From Promethearchaeota archaeon (lineage in GTDB: Archaea > Asgardarchaeota > Lokiarchaeia > Sigyniarchaeales > SOKP01), in NCBI GenBank assembly GCA_019057355.1, contig DXJM01000253.1, positions 1-6,346 of the forward strand: a stretch of 6,346 nucleotides of DNA, in the 5' to 3' direction. Below the pieces are notes generated by a model, which was not told where the DNA came from, searched no databases, and saw only the letters and a list, made by a program, of their open reading frames with translations. The translations under genes were made by a program, and so were the position numbers. Every line of letters begins with the position of its first letter. Position 1 is the stretch's first letter. This document shows positions 1 through 5,110 of the stretch, piece after piece.

Positions 1-371
1 AATGACCGATTCGATTGAATCGTTAGGAAGAGTTCTAGTTACAAGCAACTGACTTTAGTAAGTGGTAATTGACAGTTCTATGACTAATTTAAAAACGAAA
101 AGATCTGGTAATTATATAACTCAAAAGTTTATTTCTTTGCTCGATAATAAGATCACGCTGAATTAGTTATTTCTATTATGACCTTAAATAAACATTTATA
201 GTCGTTAAAAATCTACCAATTGGATTATGGGATGATTGTTATTTCAATATTTTAGCTCTCAATAATACTTGATCATTTTATTTATATAACTATTCGTATT
301 CAAAAAAATCAGATCAGTTATCATTCTCAATTGGTAAGTTATTGGCAATATTAATAAAAGTGTAATTTATT
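1..371. other. Leading non-coding stretch with no supported gene
   Basis: I see no open frame of useful length, no tRNA or rRNA signature and no repeat array in these 371 bases. The only clear structure is a perfect 6-bp inverted repeat with a 4-base loop at 7-22 (CGATTC / GAATCG), not followed by a T-run. The stretch probably holds the 5' control region of the fusion gene. Confidence 0.6.
281..288 (+). promoter_or_regulatory. Candidate TATA element upstream of the fusion gene
   Basis: TTTATATA at 281-288 would place initiation near 310 and give a 5' leader of about 60 bases to ATG 372. A competing TATA-like element is at 379-385. The surrounding sequence is so AT-rich that chance matches are common, so this is weak. 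Confidence 0.25.
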
Positions 372-2453
372 ATGTTAATATATAAGAATACCATAAAAAT
401 ATATAGGAGTAATATATTCTTGGATAGAAGAAAACTTAGGGCATTGCTTCAGTGGTATAGGCAAGAAGTAGGAGATGATTTTGTTGCTGTCCTTGTTATA
501 AATCGAGATGGCTTTGGTTTTGACGTTTTAACGAAGGATCCTCGTAAATCCATCCAAGAAACCTTATTGGGAAATGTAAGTTTTTTAATTGATCTAATTC
601 TTAAAAAAATTACAAGAGAATTTACATTAGGATCCTTTGGAGTAGGTACTTTTGACACTGAAGAAAATCGTTATATATTTTGCGAGGCAGGACCAGAATA
701 TGTAATCGTGACAGTATTAAATCCACTTGCATCAGTTGATCCGTATTTCCCCTATGCATATTTAGCTGCAGAAAAAGTAGCACGTCTTGCAGATGGAAGA
801 CCTGTTAGTCCTGTCATTCCTAAAATGCATTTTGATGAAAAATTAGGGCTTATCAAGCGGAAAATGAACACTCTTCAGCAAATTAAGATTCATTCGTCAT
901 TATATGCATATAAATTGATATTAGGGGGAGATGGGGGTGTGGGAAAAACGAGTATGGTACATCGTTTCGTAGATAATGTTTTTCAAGATGACTATAAAGC
1001 AACAATAGGGACATCAATAACAAAAAAAGAATGTGAGTTTGATGGGTTAAAATCTAAGGTCCGTTTCGTTATATGGGATTTAGCAGGACAAGAACAGTTT
1101 AAAAGAGTGAGGCAAGCATATTTATCAGATTCAGAGGCAGGAATTTTAGCATTTGACCTAACGAGGAGAAATACTTTTGAAAATGTGCGAAACTGGTATC
1201 AAGAACTCAAGAATAATGCACCTGCAGAACTATATCTCATTTTGGTAGGTAATAAAAAGGATTTGGAAATCTCAAGAGAAGTGTCCAGTCAAGAAGCAGA
1301 AAGCCTTGCTATGGAGTTAGGGTTATCATATGTTGAAACCTCAGCAAAAACAGGAGAAAATATAAATGACGCATTTAAAATGCTCGCAATTCAATTAATA
1401 AAAAGGTTTGTTGAAACAGAGGTACTTGAACAATTTGAAACAGAAATGATTCCAAAAGGAAGCAATGAAACATCTAAAATAATACCTGAATTCATCAAGC
1501 TTGAAAAGGAGGATGAAGATGTCGAAATGGGGAATAGGATCATCCAACTAGTAAAAGTTCGAATGAAAGATATATGGCCATCTTTAGAGGAAGATTTTAC
1601 ACCGTGGTTAGAAAAAAATATTGACATGTTAGAAAAAACGATAGACATGTCAATCACAACTGTTGACATTAAAGAAGGAACTATCCTTGGTAGAGATAAA
1701 TACGGGAATAGGGTACTTATCGAGTGCCAATACGGAGAAACACGAGAAGATCTTTTGGGGAAAATTCTCACGTCTATTATTAAATATGGCATAAAGACAA
1801 TCATATGGGTGTGTGAAGACCCCCTCATTGAATACGTAAAGATAATTAATTCTTTAAACAAAAGCATGATGAATGATGCAGTATATTATCTTATAAAAGT
1901 TGAAGCAATAGAAAAAGAAAATGTAGTGAGCCCTCAATTCCAGATTATATGTGATCCTCGATGGGTAGAAGATAATTCAAATAAAGAACCCGATTTACCA
2001 GAAGCAAAAAATGAATTGATTTTTGAAAATAAACATTTGAAATTTTGGAATCAATTAATAGAAAAAATTAAATCCAAATCTCTAGATTATTCTAATTTGA
2101 AAGCAAATAACACTGCTTGGTTAATGTTACCCACGAATTGGGAAAGTTTAAGTTATGCATATAGAATCAAAGAAAATATCTCATCCCTAGAATTATTTTT
2201 TGACCATGAGAATCGATTGGTCAATAACGAAAGATTCAAACAACTTTATAAAAAAAAGGATGAAATTTTTCTTTTTTCTCATTCAATTGAATGGGACTTT
2301 GATGAGATAAGAAATTATCAGGTCATCAGGATTAGGATTAATGAAGGATTGAATAATGAAAACAATTGGGATGCACTTCAAGAAAAAATGGTAAATATAA
2401 TGAAATTATTCAAGGATAAAATAGATCCCTTGCTTTATGAACTTAACCTTTAA
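372..2453 (+). CDS. Roadblock-Rab-like GTPase-nuclease-like-DUF4268 fusion protein
   Basis: This 693-residue soluble multidomain protein has no signal peptide or membrane segment. Residues about 18-148 resemble a roadblock/LC7 domain (FVAVLVINRDG near 37-47, then alternating helices and strands). Residues about 180-348 are a Rab/Ras-type GTPase with all motifs: P-loop GGDGGVGKTS (185-194), switch I Thr211 in ATIG, WDLAGQE (235-241, catalytic-type Gln240 kept), NKKD (294-297) and TSAK (323-326). An acidic linker (about 349-388) leads to a PD-(D/E)XK-like domain (about 398-535; DFTPWL near 408-413, E451-C-Q453 on the core strand). Residues about 558-690 match the DUF4268 pattern (FW start, LELFFDHEN, final Trp and MV..M.KL). 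Roadblock proteins are known partners of small GTPases, so a cis-regulated switch driving a nuclease-derived effector is inferred. The lack of a C-terminal prenylation Cys argues against Rab-like membrane anchoring. ATG 372 has no good ribosome site; TTG 420 (residue 17) follows AGGAG and may be the true start. GTPase identity is very sure; the C-terminal domains are fairly sure from remembered family patterns. Confidence 0.9.
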   Translation: MLIYKNTIKIYRSNIFLDRRKLRALLQWYRQEVGDDFVAVLVINRDGFGFDVLTKDPRKSIQETLLGNVSFLIDLILKKITREFTLGSFGVGTFDTEENRYIFCEAGPEYVIVTVLNPLASVDPYFPYAYLAAEKVARLADGRPVSPVIPKMHFDEKLGLIKRKMNTLQQIKIHSSLYAYKLILGGDGGVGKTSMVHRFVDNVFQDDYKATIGTSITKKECEFDGLKSKVRFVIWDLAGQEQFKRVRQAYLSDSEAGILAFDLTRRNTFENVRNWYQELKNNAPAELYLILVGNKKDLEISREVSSQEAESLAMELGLSYVETSAKTGENINDAFKMLAIQLIKRFVETEVLEQFETEMIPKGSNETSKIIPEFIKLEKEDEDVEMGNRIIQLVKVRMKDIWPSLEEDFTPWLEKNIDMLEKTIDMSITTVDIKEGTILGRDKYGNRVLIECQYGETREDLLGKILTSIIKYGIKTIIWVCEDPLIEYVKIINSLNKSMMNDAVYYLIKVEAIEKENVVSPQFQIICDPRWVEDNSNKEPDLPEAKNELIFENKHLKFWNQLIEKIKSKSLDYSNLKANNTAWLMLPTNWESLSYAYRIKENISSLELFFDHENRLVNNERFKQLYKKKDEIFLFSHSIEWDFDEIRNYQVIRIRINEGLNNENNWDALQEKMVNIMKLFKDKIDPLLYELNL
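405..422 (+). promoter_or_regulatory. Candidate ribosome binding site and alternative TTG start of the fusion gene
   Basis: AGGAG at 405-409 lies 10 bases before an in-frame TTG at 420. Starting there removes 16 residues that do not look like part of the roadblock-like domain and leaves a protein beginning at the charged helix DRRKLRALL. The ATG at 372 has only weak purines upstream. A TATA-like TATATAA at 379-385 lies inside the interval between the two starts and would place transcription initiation near 405-412, which also favours the later start. Confidence 0.45.
423..815 (+). other. Roadblock/LC7-like domain of the fusion protein
   Basis: Residues about 18-148 start with a charged helix (LDRRKLRALLQWYRQEV). 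A strand-turn-strand with NRDGFGFDV follows, then a hydrophobic helix (about 64-80), two strands including RYIFCEAGPEYVIVTVL (100-116), and a helix ending near ARLADG. This order fits the roadblock/LC7 fold, whose members bind and regulate small GTPases such as MglA and Rag. A longin-type fold is the main alternative, because the two are hard to separate by eye. It precedes the GTPase directly, which fits cis regulation. Confidence 0.6.
909..1415 (+). other. Rab/Ras-type small GTPase domain of the fusion protein
   Basis: Residues about 180-348 carry G1 to G5 in canonical order and spacing, including the intact P-loop Lys192, the switch I Thr211, the switch II Gln240 and the TSAK motif. FVIWDLAGQEQFKRV followed by GILAFDLTRRNTFENVRNW is typical of the Rab/Ras branch rather than of Arf, MglA or bacterial Era-type GTPases. 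GTP binding is expected, and intrinsic hydrolysis is plausible because Gln240 is present. Confidence 0.92.
1507..1529 (+). promoter_or_regulatory. Internal Shine-Dalgarno-like site before the nuclease-like module
   Basis: A full AAGGAGG lies inside the coding sequence at 1506-1512, just before the C-terminal module. The in-frame ATG at 1527 (Met386) is 14 bases downstream and would give a 308-residue protein with the same architecture as stand-alone DUF4268 proteins. The closer ATGs at 1513 and 1519 are out of frame and open only a mini-ORF ending at 1551, so re-initiation in frame is possible but not assured. The run also simply encodes Lys-Glu-Asp residues of the acidic linker. Confidence 0.3.
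1569..1976 (+). other. PD-(D/E)XK-nuclease-like domain, possibly catalytically degenerate
   Basis: Residues about 400-535 match the domain that usually precedes DUF4268. The shared signs are IWPSLEEDFTPWLEKNIDML at the start, GRDKYGNRVLIECQ on the core strand, REDLLGKILTSIIKYGIKTIIWV, and a later NSLNKS. The family typically reads D-I/L-x-A-x-D...V-I-I-E-N-Q. Here E451 and Q453 are kept, but the position of the first acidic residue seems to be Thr437 unless Asp432 shifts into place through a short insertion. Nuclease activity is therefore uncertain. A nucleic-acid-binding or purely regulatory role is equally possible. Confidence 0.6.
2043..2441 (+). other. DUF4268 domain of the fusion protein
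   Basis: Residues about 558-690 follow the DUF4268 pattern in order: FWNQLIEKIKSKS, a Trp-containing segment (NNTAWLMLPTNW), a SYAYRI strand, the acidic SSLELFFDHEN strand, NNERFKQLYKKKDEI, SIEWDF, VIRIRINEG, then NNWDALQEKMVNIMKLF. The domain has no established biochemical role. It usually sits at the C-terminus of PD-(D/E)XK-like proteins, often near restriction or defence genes (recalled, not searched). Confidence 0.65.
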
Positions 2454-2472
2454 ATTCATTATTAATTTTTCA

Positions 2473-2497
2473 ATTTCATCTAATATTAGATTGAAAT
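2473..2497. terminator. Palindrome at the convergent gene junction, candidate bidirectional terminator
   Basis: ATTTCA at 2473-2478 pairs with TGAAAT at 2492-2497. Between them lies the perfect 12-base palindrome TCTAATATTAGA (2479-2490), with one unpaired T at 2491. It sits between two converging genes and overlaps the last codons and stop (2486-2488) of the minus-strand regulator. T-rich tracts flank it on the plus strand at 2466-2470, but no classical T-run follows the stem in either direction. Termination is therefore inferred from position, and a protein-binding site is an alternative. Confidence 0.4.
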
Positions 2498-3382
2498 CGC
2501 TTCAAATTCCCATATATTCAAAAATTTTTTTCTTAATGCCTTTGCTAATTCAGCGTCTAAAACATTTATGCATGCATATATTTGAGAAGGTCTTAATGGA
2601 TTTTTAAGCTTGATTATTACTCTTTTTCGATCAAATATGTCATAGTACGTTGAAAAACTTTTATATATATATTTTGAGTCATATCCCTTTATTTTTGTCG
2701 ATACATCATAAAGTTGTTCAATTTTATTTATTATTGCTTTATATAAATCCTTACATTTGCTTTTTTCCTCTAGAGTTAGAGGACGGTTATCATATTCAAA
2801 ACTCCATAAGTTTTTAACATCAATACCTTTATCCACAATTTCTGGGATAATTTCATAAAAAGATTTAGCATATTTTAAAATTTTTAGTGTTGTATCATTT
2901 ATAAGGCTAGTTACTAAAAATTCATTTTTTATTTCAAGTGAATGTTTCGCATACAACGAAAAAATGGAATTAATTCCAAACGCTATTGACCAAAATTGCT
3001 TCGTATTTTCTTTCTTGATATAAATGTTAGATTCATATAGTAATGCTTCTAATTTCTTCGCTTGGTTGGATAAAAACGTGGTTTCTCTTTTTTGTTCATT
3101 TTCTTTATGAGTTATGAGATTTCTAAATGCTGTATTGAAGGGCAGGGATCTATACTTTTTTGGACGAGAATCTTGAACTTCAATCATGCCCTTTACTTTT
3201 AATTCTTCTAAAACTTCATAAATACGTCCATTAGGTACTCTGGTTTTTTCACATATTTCCCTTGCGGTTAGGGTATTAGAAAATAGTAGAGACATAAAAG
3301 TCTTTATTTCATATGTGGATAGTTTAGCGTTTTTTAGAAAATCTTTGAGTTCATATTTTATATTTTTATTAGATTCCATCAT
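2486..3382 (-). CDS. TrmB-family transcriptional regulator
   Basis: This is a 298-residue cytoplasmic DNA-binding regulator. Residues about 14-80 form the TrmB winged helix-turn-helix: LSTYEIKTFMSLLFSNTLTA, then the recognition segment REICEKTRVPNGRIYEVLEEL and the wing KGMIEVQDSRPKKYRSLP. A charged helical linker (about 85-120, coiled-coil-like) leads to an effector-type domain (about 125-298). Its end (RVIIKLKNPLRPSQIYACINVLD..LAKALRKKFLNIWE) matches the PLD-like sensor half of TrmB proteins. Members usually bind sugars or related metabolites and repress or activate neighbouring operons. The gene diverges from the hydrolase-kinase cluster across 290 bp, so it probably controls that cluster and itself. 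Two ATGs are adjacent at the start (3382 and 3379); neither has a close Shine-Dalgarno (nearest GGGAG is about 30 bases upstream). The ligand is unknown. Confidence 0.9.
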   Translation of the reverse strand: MMESNKNIKYELKDFLKNAKLSTYEIKTFMSLLFSNTLTAREICEKTRVPNGRIYEVLEELKVKGMIEVQDSRPKKYRSLPFNTAFRNLITHKENEQKRETTFLSNQAKKLEALLYESNIYIKKENTKQFWSIAFGINSIFSLYAKHSLEIKNEFLVTSLINDTTLKILKYAKSFYEIIPEIVDKGIDVKNLWSFEYDNRPLTLEEKSKCKDLYKAIINKIEQLYDVSTKIKGYDSKYIYKSFSTYYDIFDRKRVIIKLKNPLRPSQIYACINVLDAELAKALRKKFLNIWEFEAISI

Positions 3383-3389
3383 AAGAATT

Positions 3390-3406
3390 CAACTTATTTT
3401 GAGTTG
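3390..3406. repeat. Inverted repeat CAACT-N7-AGTTG before the regulator start
   Basis: CAACT at 3390-3394 and AGTTG at 3402-3406 flank a 7-base spacer and lie 8-24 bases upstream of the regulator's start codon. In mRNA it could form a short leader hairpin, and in DNA it could be a binding site. The arms are short, so chance is possible. Confidence 0.25.
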
Positions 3407-3415
3407 TAATTACTC

Positions 3416-3428
3416 CCTAATATTTAGG
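3416..3428. promoter_or_regulatory. Inverted repeat CCTAA-N3-TTAGG, candidate operator
   Basis: CCTAA (3416-3420) and TTAGG (3424-3428) form a perfect 5-bp inverted repeat with spacer TAT. It lies about 18 bases downstream of the putative minus-strand TATA box, where a repressor would block the regulator's own transcription. Binding by the adjacent TrmB protein is inference. Confidence 0.35.
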
Positions 3429-3445
3429 TTTTCTATGAGTCATAC

Positions 3446-3455
3446 TATTTAAATA
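3446..3455 (-). promoter_or_regulatory. Candidate TATA box of the TrmB-family gene
   Basis: The palindromic TATTTAAATA at 3446-3455 is preceded, on the minus strand, by CCTTT. It would place initiation near 3420-3425, leaving a leader of about 40 bases. As a palindrome it could in principle serve either strand. The predicted start falls within the inverted repeat at 3416-3428, a good position for autoregulation. Confidence 0.4.
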
Positions 3456-3462
3456 AAAGGAC

Positions 3463-3484
3463 AACCTAAAAAAGGTTTTTTTTT
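3463..3484 (+). repeat. AACCT/AGGTT hairpin followed by nine T
   Basis: AACCT (3463-3467) pairs with AGGTT (3473-3477) across an A5 loop. The plus strand then runs T at 3476-3484. This has the look of a weak intrinsic terminator on the plus strand, but no plus-strand gene ends nearby. It may stop stray transcription entering the divergent promoter region, or be chance in AT-rich DNA. Confidence 0.25.
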
Positions 3485-3517
3485 ATCGAAAAGTAATAAA
3501 TAGAAATGTAATTCTAT

Positions 3518-3585
3518 CTTAACTTAAGTGAATTATTAAAACTAATAAAAAAATCTTAAGAATTTTAAGATTCAAAAGATCTTAA
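3518..3585. promoter_or_regulatory. Cluster of CTTAA/TTAAG half-sites, candidate operator array
   Basis: CTTAA-C-TTAAG is a perfect inverted repeat at 3518-3528. AATCTTAA (3552-3559) and TTAAGATT (3565-3572) form a perfect 8-bp inverted repeat around GAATT. A further CTTAA is at 3581-3585 within the palindrome AAGATCTT (3576-3583). The cluster lies 90-155 bases upstream of the hydrolase-kinase cluster and within the divergent control region. The related CCTAA/TTAGG repeat at 3416-3428 strengthens the idea of one regulator binding several sites. Confidence 0.4.
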
Positions 3586-3612
3586 AATCCCTAAAATTTC
3601 AAGAATTTTCAA

Positions 3613-3664
3613 TTAGATAAAAATTGTGATAAATAAATAAAAATTAATGGAAAAATGAAGGGGG
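3613..3664 (+). promoter_or_regulatory. Candidate promoter and ribosome binding site of the metabolic cluster
   Basis: TATA-like runs occur at about 3613-3623 (TTAGATAAAAA) and 3629-3642 (ATAAATAAATAAAA); which one is used cannot be decided. GAAGGGGG at 3657-3664 lies 8 bases before ATG 3673 and is the clearest ribosome-binding sequence of the three cluster genes, which supports that start and its place as the first gene. Confidence 0.4.
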
Positions 3665-3672
3665 AATAATAA

Positions 3673-4200
3673 ATGGAAATTACACCTGAGGAAAAATATA
3701 AAATTCCACTTGAAACACAAAAGTTTATTTTACAAATGTGTATGGCTCAATGGGATGCCCAATGGTATCTAAAGACACAGAAGAGATTTGGAATAGAGGT
3801 TACCAACGAATTAAATAAACAAATAATTTCATCCTTCGCAAAAATTGAAGCTAGACATATTTTAAACTCTTTGGGAATTAAAAAAGGGGATGTAAAAACA
3901 ATACATGACGTCTTCAAGATAATGAATACAATAATGGACGTGATCATTCCAAAAATAATGAAGTTCAAAATGGTAATTCATTCTGATTTAGAAGGCAATG
4001 GAATTGTCAAAAAATGTTTTATTTGGGAAGAGGTAAAAAAAGCTAATGGAGAAAAGAATTATATTTGTGCTTGCAATCATCGACACCGAGGATGGATGGA
4101 TGCAATGGGAATAAGTGGAGAAATAATCCCATTAAAACGATTTCCTGACGGAGATAATCAATGTGTATTCAAATTTATCATGGATAATACTAATAAATAA
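3673..4200 (+). CDS. DUF6125 / ATC-hydrolase-like protein
   Basis: This is a 175-residue soluble protein. The N-terminal half is helical and matches the DUF6125-type pattern: AQWDAQWYLKTQKRFGIE (25-42), then a helix with FAKIEARHILNSLGI (55-69). The C-terminal half resembles L-2-amino-thiazoline-4-carboxylic acid (ATC) hydrolase-like and 4-vinyl-reductase-like folds. It has Cys115, a Cys132-x-Cys134-x-His136-x-His138 cluster and a closing GDNQCVFKF (160-168) like the G..C.F.F end of those families. The Cys/His residues could bind metal or take part in catalysis, but a defined reaction cannot be assigned. It is the first gene of a likely operon with the metallo-beta-lactamase-fold and PfkB genes downstream and the TrmB-family regulator divergent. 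The start is supported by GAAGGGGG 8 bases upstream. The gene is very likely real; the family call is moderate. Confidence 0.8.
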   Translation: MEITPEEKYKIPLETQKFILQMCMAQWDAQWYLKTQKRFGIEVTNELNKQIISSFAKIEARHILNSLGIKKGDVKTIHDVFKIMNTIMDVIIPKIMKFKMVIHSDLEGNGIVKKCFIWEEVKKANGEKNYICACNHRHRGWMDAMGISGEIIPLKRFPDGDNQCVFKFIMDNTNK

Positions 4201-4218
4201 AAACATGAAAACTTATTA

Positions 4219-5088
4219 TTGTGTAATGAAAGAATGATTGATATCAATGTTCAAGTAGACGTCATAGAAAATGAGCTTGGATGTACATACAAAATGTCAA
4301 CATTGGATCCACAGGGAAATCCCATAATGTGGGTTTCATCATTTCTAATAGACGGTCTCCTCATAGATTGTGGACATTATCATGCTAAAAAAAAGTTTTT
4401 AAAAAAATTAACCTTAAATGAGGTCGAAATATGCGTATTAAGCCACCATCATGAAGATCACTATGCGGCAGCACGCGATTTGATAGAGAAATATAATATT
4501 CCGGTTTATGCATCCAAAGAAACCGCATTATTAGTTCGACCAAGGATTAGAATCCCTCCTGAAAGGATGTTAACGTGGGGCATACCAGAACCGTGTAAAG
4601 TAAATATCTTACCAGATATCAATGAAATAAAAACTTCAAGCAACACATTCAAAATCATACACTCACCAGGACATTGTAATAATTTAATTTCATTTTTTCT
4701 TGAAAAAGAGAAAATACTTTTTTCTACTGATGCCATGATAGATAAAAATCAGTCGGTAATATTTAATTGGGAAAATGCAAATTTGATGTTAAAAACCTTC
4801 AAAAAGTTTAAAAAGCTCAAACCAGAATATTTATTCTCGTCCAATGGTAAGGTGTTTTCCCGAGAAGATCTTGATCATCTTATCGATTATTGGATTGATA
4901 TTAAAGATAAAAGTATTAAATTTTATTCAAAAGGAGAAACACCAAAATCAATAGTTAAAGAAGTATTTGGTAAAGATAGTTGGTTGAAGATGAGCACGAG
5001 TGGAGACCTGTCTCGGGAAAACCTGATAAGATCCCTGTTAAATCTTCCTCAATCCTTCAAGAAAAGAAGGTTAAAGAAAAATATTTAA
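4219..5088 (+). CDS. Metallo-beta-lactamase-fold hydrolase
   Basis: This protein has 284-289 residues depending on the start. VSSFLIDGLLIDCGH (39-53) is the family's opening strand pair. SHHHEDH (75-81) gives the H-x-H-x-D-H metal site (His76, His78, Asp80, His81). SPGHCNNL supplies His152 and FSTDAM supplies Asp171. The last metal-ligand His, usually in a GHG turn, appears replaced: the matching stretch is SSNG (207-210). The C-terminal helices with YSKGETPKSIVKEVFG fit the LACTB2-like / glyoxalase-II-like hydrolase branch, so hydrolysis of a thioester, ester or phosphoester is plausible; the substrate is unknown. The listed start is TTG 4219. ATG 4234 (Met6) is at least as likely and removes only five residues; neither has a clear Shine-Dalgarno. 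It lies 18-33 bases after the upstream stop and 22 before the kinase, indicating an operon. Confidence 0.88.
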   Translation: MCNERMIDINVQVDVIENELGCTYKMSTLDPQGNPIMWVSSFLIDGLLIDCGHYHAKKKFLKKLTLNEVEICVLSHHHEDHYAAARDLIEKYNIPVYASKETALLVRPRIRIPPERMLTWGIPEPCKVNILPDINEIKTSSNTFKIIHSPGHCNNLISFFLEKEKILFSTDAMIDKNQSVIFNWENANLMLKTFKKFKKLKPEYLFSSNGKVFSREDLDHLIDYWIDIKDKSIKFYSKGETPKSIVKEVFGKDSWLKMSTSGDLSRENLIRSLLNLPQSFKKRRLKKNI

Positions 5089-5089
5089 A
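5081..5089 (+). promoter_or_regulatory. Possible internal TATA element before the PfkB gene
   Basis: ATATTTAAA at 5081-5089 is centred about 26 bases before ATG 5111, the spacing expected for a leaderless archaeal transcript. The 22 bases between the genes contain no Shine-Dalgarno, which fits leaderless or coupled translation. The AT-rich context makes chance likely. Confidence 0.2.
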
Positions 5090-5110
5090 AAATTTAAATA
5101 ATCACTATAT

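Noticed and set aside
7..22. Hairpin CGATTC-GATT-GAATCG considered as a tRNA T-arm at the window edge
   Set aside because: The stem/loop geometry does not fit a 5-bp stem with a 7-base TTCRANY loop, and no acceptor stem or CCA is visible.
449..658. Short minus-strand frame inside the roadblock-like region
   Set aside because: Shadow of the coding strand, with no recognisable motif or ribosome site.
1513..1551. Out-of-frame mini-ORF opened by ATG 1513/1519 right after AAGGAGG
   Set aside because: Only 10-12 codons wholly inside the fusion gene; it was kept only as a complication for the internal-start idea.
1391..1867. 158-codon open frame on the minus strand inside the fusion gene
   Set aside because: It is wholly antisense to a well-supported coding region; its Ser/Phe/Ile-rich translation shows no family motif.
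3747..3968. 73-codon minus-strand frame
   Set aside because: Antisense to the DUF6125-like gene, low complexity, no support.
4506..4736. 76-codon minus-strand frame
   Set aside because: Antisense to the MBL-fold gene, no motif.
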